NCBI GenBank assembly: GCA_958496175.1
Contig: OY292275.1
Span: 15,686,001-15,750,000, forward strand
Direction of reading: 5' to 3'
DNA: 64,000 bases
Source of the DNA: Sisyra terminalis
Lineage: Eukaryota; Arthropoda; Insecta; Neuroptera; Sisyridae
Below the pieces are notes generated by a model. That model was not told where the DNA came from. It saw only the letters and a list, made by a program, of their open reading frames with translations, and made no database searches. Both the position numbers and the translations under genes were made by a program. Below, piece after piece: positions 58,518 through 64,000 of this stretch. Numbering within the stretch: the stretch's first letter is position 1; each line of letters starts with the position of its first letter.

Positions 58518-60806
58518 GTAAGCTTAAGTTTTATGACGAAAAAATATTAATAATGCATGCGTACAAAAGTAGCCATATATAATTTTTTCACAATGAAAAC
58601 TACAAATAAATTACAGTAATTTAAACCTTAACCGTAATTTAACAGTCCTTTAAACCCTCGATTTCCTTTTAAACCAGTTATGATTTTTATTTAAATATAA
58701 GAAAAAATGTAAGAATTAACGTTAATTTTATGAATCCCAAAAAAAAGTTCTTGATTAAAAATAAGAGAATTGATTTAAAATATTATTAATTAAACTATTT
58801 AAATTTTTATGAGAAAATTCCACTTTTTCGAGTTTCATTTGAGACTCAGTCCGTTCCCGTATAAAAATATATCCAGTCGTTTATTTTTGCGGCTCTATGC
58901 ATTTTTGTGGAATTTTCGCTGAAATATAAAACGGTATATTCAAAAATAGATGTCAAACACATCTTTAATTCAGATTTAGCACTCGTAAAAACCACAAAAC
59001 TAAACAATGCAACGAAAAACACAAATTTCGGATGACAAACTTCAAAATTTTACTATCCTTTATACCCATAAAAATGTCCTATTCCGGGAAACAGGCAAAA
59101 TTTTACGTTCAATTTGTGCTATAATAGTAATAGAATTATTCACAAACTTCTCCGAAATAGATTTATACAGTGAGCATTCAATGATACAAGCGTTTATACA
59201 TTTTGATAAAATTTAGATGCTTTTTATTTTTTTAACAATGACGGAGGGAGTTTTTAAATTTCTCCCCTTTAAAATAGCAACCCTATAATGAAATCAAAAT
59301 AACAAAGAAAAGGGAAAGGAGTAGCAAAAGTTAAAAGATAAAATATTGTGGTAAACACAAGACGGAACTTTTAAGCTAAATAAAAATGTTTAGATAAGTA
59401 AACAAAATTTTAAATTTGTAAACGTACACGTGTAAATTAATTGTAGAAAATAAAGTTTTATTATTATTATTTTAGATGCTTTTTGAGATTTTTCTTTCTA
59501 TCGTGCATCTATTCCAAGTAAATTTTAATACTTTTAAGTTACTCAACCCTTTGGTTGACATTTTTAAATGGTAATTGATATTTAATATAACTACCCCAAA
59601 TCGTCAAAATGGTTTCAAAATTTCGTCCCATTTTACATCAGAACCATCTTTAAAATTATCAGAAATATTCTCAAAACCATTTTCCATCCCATGAGATAGA
59701 ATAGGTAGTTTCACAGGTTGGACGTAACCAATATACCTACTTTACATCCACGGAATAGTACAAGTACTGCACACATATGTAGTTTATTCGTAATTATTTT
59801 TATAAGAACCACAATTGATTGTATTATTAAAGAAATTTATGGTTTAAGAGCTTAAATTGTCTTAAATTTATTTGCTATTAAAAAATACTTTTCAAATTCA
59901 TTTTTTTTTCAATACTTGTCGAGAAATAAAGAATAAAGGTAACGATAGGAGACAGTTCTTCTTTCATTCTATTTTAAAAACCAATTTAAATAACTTGTTT
60001 TTATTGCAAAGAAAGAAAATCTTCAGGTATCAGGTGCGTTCGACTCATAAAACTTTCTTATTTTCTCTCCAACTTTTCCATGATTAATGAAAATTTCTTC
60101 CAGATACTTTTTCTTTTTTTTTTAAAAAAATAAATGTTATAGATTTCTATATTCAATAGCAGAAAATATTCATCTTCAAATTATTTGAAGCTTTATTTCT
60201 CTTGAATTTTCTTTTGTTAATATGTTAAATTTGTTTTAGTATTTCCTCTAACAATGATATCATTAAATGGAATTGTGTTAGAAAATTGTGTAATTTAACT
60301 ATAGTTTATATTATAACAATGTTAGTTGGATCTAATTGTTTTCAAATTACGGGGTTGGCTTGGTTCTTATTGGCTAAAATTTCGAAAATGTAGAAAAAAG
60401 TTCTATAGAGCTTAGGCTAATCTAAGACCTAAGTACTTATTCATTGGTAGATTTATTTTCTCATTAGAAATGCAAGTCATTTTACTCGGTTTGTTTATGG
60501 GTTAAAATATCCACAATTCATCATTTATTTGAAAATTTACTGTGAACTATTAAAATTTCATGAGAGAGTATCACTTCATAGTGTGGAGTTTTAGAAAAAT
60601 ACCAGACGTATTGTTCAAGCCTAATCCCATTATTGTAATCTTAGAAGATCCAAAAACTTACTAAATTTGTCGCATTAGGTATAAAGGAAAAAGGTTTGGC
60701 TTAATCATTTGCCATTGATATTGACTATTCGACCTTTAATAACTTTTCACTAGAAAGCGAGATTTTTTTCTCAAACTTCAAAAGTATTAAGTCAATTTTC
60801 AGATAG
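58518..60806 (+). other. Start of the next intron of the RALY-like gene
   Basis: The donor GTAAGC is at 58518. A/T-rich with no exon or known repeat seen. The open frames at 59007 and 59872 look like chance. The intron continues to the end of the window. Confidence 0.6.
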
Positions 60807-61873
60807 GGGAAGTCTGGGCAATACTCGGCAATACCCATGAAATATCACGTGAGTACCCCGGGCAAAGCGAATAATCCTTACTTTTCCCAAATTATACGTT
60901 ATGAACGTTATGAACTACGAGGCCACAGTAACGTTTTCCTAGTTAGCAGAAAACATTTAACTGAAATCCGATGCGCGTGTAGCAATTGGTGTTTCTGAAC
61001 AATAATGTTTAATATTTCGAGATAAATATTTTAACGATATTTTCTATGTTTAGGTAAAAAAAATCACTCTTGTCCGTACTATAGTTATATAACGTGTAAA
61101 AGTAGATCTTTATAATATATTGAACAGGGAATCGAAATCAATAGTTTTAGTATGAATTAAGAACACCTAACAAATGGTTGAGTTGGGTAAAATGAAAAAG
61201 ACAAAATGAATATGGTATCCATTCCTGAGGATATTGATAAAAGTATATCCCAAACTTTTTAATGACAACTTTCAAGGAAGAGCTGAAGTAAAAATCTGAA
61301 AAAAAAATATAAAAATATTACTAAAAACTAAATATGGAATTAACAAAAATTCCTATAGTTCTATTATTTGTCAAAGTGGCTCTTTCTAATGTGTTGAACT
61401 GGGAATCGAAATCAATAGTCTTATTATGAATTAATAAATCTTAAAACTGCTTGAGTTGAGCAAAGTGAATAATGCAAAGCAGATATAGTATCCATTTCTG
61501 AGGATATGAATAAAAATATATCCCAGATTTCTTGATGACACCTATCATGGAAGAGCCGAAACATAAATTTAAAAAAAAGTAATTTAAGAATATTACTAAA
61601 ATACTTAATATGGAATCAACATAAATTCCTAGAAAGATTCACATTGCCGAAACATCAAATTCACTTTGGAGGTCTGGGCAAAGTGAACGGTATCACACCT
61701 TTTTGAATTTTATTATTTGTTACTAATTACTTTAGTTTTGAAATTAAATGACCTAAATATATGAGAAAGCAATTAATGAAGACAGATTTGAGATAATTGT
61801 TTTATTTTTATTTCTTATATTTTTTGATAGGGTCTTGAACATCTTAAGGTATTCACTTTGCCCATACTTCCGC
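60807..61873. mobile_element. 1.07-kb TIR element with internal tandem duplication
   Basis: Ends GGGGAAGTCTGGGCAATA (60807 on) and, on -, GCGGAAGTATGGGCAAAGTG (ending 61873) are inverted repeats. Related words recur inside (GGAGGTCTGGGCAAAGTGAA near 61668, GAGCAAAGTGAATAATG near 61456). A unit of about 274 bp is repeated in tandem (GGGAATCGAAATCAATAG at 61127 and 61401, CTGAGGATAT near 61226 and 61499). No transposase frame is visible. It is a non-autonomous DNA element of unassigned superfamily. Confidence 0.6.
61102..61640 (+). repeat. Two-copy tandem repeat, about 274-bp period
   Basis: The first copy is at about 61102-61365, the second at about 61376-61640. Shared landmarks are GGGAATCGAAATCAATAG, TAGTATCCATTTCTGAGGAT (GGTATCCATTCCTGAGGAT in copy one), TATATCCCA, GGAAGAGC and AATATTACTAAAA. 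The many differences show that the duplication is old. It lies inside the TIR element at 60807-61873. Confidence 0.8.
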
Positions 61874-63980
61874 TAATGGTGGACTTGTTAATACTTTAAC
61901 TCCCTACAGCTTACCAATTATCCGCCAATACATACGTCTGGAATTTTTTTAATGACCAAAAAGCCGGATGTTTGAACCTGGAAGTATGGTCGAGTTCGTT
62001 CATAATAATTTTCAGTTTTCAAAGTTCGTTCTCTTAAGAACCTTCAATTTTCTTTGCCTCTTTACAAAGGATTTTGAGTTAATCCATCATTTTAACGAAA
62101 TTGGAAACAATTCTCTGAATTTTATTTCGCACTCCTCCTCCCTCCCTTGTATTTTAGTATATATTTTACCATATAAACAGGTGAAAAACATTGAAAAACA
62201 TCTCACCTCAAATATCAAAGCCCAGACGATTTCATACTTTGATTTAAACATAACGTGTAACATAATTAACTATTAAAGATTTTCTTACTAAGGTTTAGTG
62301 AATTCAATCATCTTTTGATCTATTAAAATTATTTCTCTAGTCATTATTATCATTTATGAGAATACTGATCTTAGCAAAAATCAAGAACTACGGTTTCTAT
62401 TCTTTCATTTTAATTTCTATCTTAGTATCCAAGAAAAACAAGAAAGAGAGCAAAAATGTAATATCAAAACTAAAATACAACTTCTAAAACTACTAGAAAA
62501 TACAAGTATCATTGCAAAAACTCATCAAGTTCCGTGTCTTATGAATGTCTCAGTTTTGGCCCTGTTTCTATTCCTTTTGCCTTTCTTTACCCTCTCACCC
62601 GCTTGTCCTGTTTGAGCTTCGTCTTTTCCAAGCCAATTCCAAGACAAAACTCAACTCATATCCTCACACTGCTTAAATTATTATTATTCCGAGTATAAAT
62701 TTACCATTTGTATTCTTGCCAGTACTAATTAGATTCAATGGCTAAAATATTCATTAAACTGGGAACAGACATGAAAAATTGCCAACATTTTTTTCTTCGA
62801 AAAAGATTGTGATGGTACAAGGGAGGCGAAGAGAGTAAAAATTTGATAAGGAAATGAAAAACAAATAACACACGGAAATTGCAAATTATTTGGAAGAGGA
62901 AAATGAAAAAATGAAATATGAAAGAAGTTACAATATATTCAAGATTTCCTTCTGTGCTTACTATACATTGAATATGTAAAATTGCGTTTTGGTAAAGGAA
63001 AAAAAGACTTGTGGAAAAATAAATAAATATTAATTGTAACAAATAAAAAGCATTTATTTTAAATTATTTTTCTAGTAATTTTTCTTCATTATTTTCTTTA
63101 CAAAAATCTATTATTGATAAACTCAAATATTACTAACTCTGTTTGTAGTTTTATTTTTGGGTTGGAATTAATTCAATGAAATATAAACCAACGACAAATT
63201 TATGAGATTTTTTCAATGTTGTGACGATGAAAAATGAAAGAGAAAAAAATTCAAAAAATCAAAAAAACAAAAAAACAAGAATTGTGGGTACCTTACATAA
63301 AGTAAATATTTCAAGACGAAATTCAATATTTGTCACCACCAAGAATGATTTAAGACGTTTCTTAATTATTGTGTTTGTGAGAATTTATGTAGGTTTGGGG
63401 GTCTTTGGGGGCACATTGTCGAGTGCGAGGAAGATGCGCCGTAATGAATATGTTAGCACATGTGTTACGTAATTTCTACTTTTTTTTTCACTATTGATAA
63501 ATCAAACTATTTGTGTTTGAATTGAAACAGAAAAATTTGAAAATTCAAAGAGAAACGTTTTCTGAGAAAAATGATGTTATCGCAATTGAAATTGAACGAC
63601 GGATGTTGAGGTTTTGCAGAAATGCATTTTGATATTAATCTTGTGGAAAAAAATCGGTTCGTTGAACATGAATTAATGAGGTATCAAATTATTTTTAGGA
63701 ATTTCTGGTTTCTTTACAATTTCTAATTTTAATGTACGTCCTAACAAATACAAGTTAAAATCGTTAAAATACAAGAAAATTTTAAACAGTTTCTTTTAAT
63801 TCAATCGAAATTTATACCGACAAAATGCCATTATACTGAAATAGGTAAATGCATACCGTATTCCATTCAAAATAAAAACAACTTAAATTATTTGCGCTGG
63901 TACTACAAAATTTCAAACATTAATGGTTTTCTTTAAATTTGATAAAACAATGATATGATTCACTATTTTATCATTCATAA
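61874..63980 (+). other. Intron, no recognisable exon
   Basis: Nothing beyond A/T-rich DNA was seen. The frames at 61968-62276, 62725-63042 and 63221-63472 have low-complexity or unfamiliar translations and no splice context consistent with phase 2. Confidence 0.45.
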
Positions 63981-63984
63981 TATT

Positions 63985-64000
63985 TGTCCACCTACTGGTG
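63985..64000 (+). repeat. Possible start of another SINE copy, cut by the window edge
   Basis: The last bases CCACCTACTGGTG resemble the SINE head CCTAC(T/A)GGTGGCC seen at 18.07 and 57.14 kb. Only about a dozen bases are visible, so this may be chance. Confidence 0.25.

Noticed and set aside
1..64000. CRISPR arrays, operons, bacterial promoters or riboswitches
   Set aside because: None was seen. Spliceosomal introns and eukaryotic transposons show this is nuclear eukaryote DNA.

Overview
The window looks like nuclear DNA of an insect. It is AT-rich (roughly two thirds A+T), has GT/AG introns of kilobase size, carries no bacterial-style gene clusters, and is littered with decayed transposons of classes common in insects: Jockey-type and other non-LTR retrotransposons, mariner, hAT, Penelope-like hammerhead elements and tRNA-derived SINEs. 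A beetle or another insect with long introns is plausible; I cannot fix the order.

Only one host gene can be supported. It is on the + strand and encodes a RALY/hnRNP C-type RNA-binding protein. Three exons are visible (37915-38080, 41865-41972, 58439-58517). They join in phase and encode about the first 110 residues: a short N-terminus, a complete RRM split by the first intron between its RNP2 and RNP1 motifs, and the start of the basic linker. The introns are 3.8 kb, 16.5 kb and at least 5.5 kb (open at the window end). An acceptor site just before the first visible exon shows that at least one upstream, probably 5'UTR, exon exists. The 37.9 kb to the left is therefore either first intron or intergenic. 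The gene continues past the right edge.

Left region (1-37.9 kb): no exon of a known gene was found. It holds an 885-bp mariner-type TIR element (8.6-9.5 kb), an unidentified 144-codon ORF (9.65-10.09 kb), a hammerhead/Penelope-like remnant (10.95 kb), a SINE (11.4 kb), Jockey fragments (13.7-14.6 and 20 kb), a second SINE (18.1 kb), non-LTR remnants (22.1-22.5, 27.0, 29.1-29.4 and 35.3 kb), an unnamed coding remnant (26.0 kb), a hAT relic (29.4-30.3 kb), a TIR transposon with a 99-codon ORF and GGCC-rich palindromic ends (31.05-32.6 kb), an (AT)26 microsatellite (34.8 kb), and two mariner fragments facing in opposite directions (36.3-36.85 kb).

Introns of the RALY-like gene: a 587-bp internally deleted mariner with a TA duplication (40.34 kb), a 215-bp MITE (41.43 kb), two palindromic hammerhead-bearing elements (43.2 and 56.2 kb), a mariner-superfamily relic (48.1-48.7 kb), a Jockey 3' fragment (51.7-52.3 kb), a hAT-like element with a palindrome and a SINE nested inside it (56.0-57.26 kb), and a 1.07-kb TIR element containing a 274-bp tandem duplication (60.8-61.87 kb). 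Several GC-richer islands (24.5-24.9, 27.4-27.7, 50.7-51.06 and 54.8-54.95 kb) stand out from the AT-rich background and could be regulatory.

The most interesting signal is the set of hammerhead-ribozyme-like motifs. A single copy at 10.95 kb and two head-to-head inverted pairs at 43.2 and 56.2 kb share the CUGANGA...GAA-ACGU core, and stem II covaries between families. The inverted pair appears to be the mobile unit.
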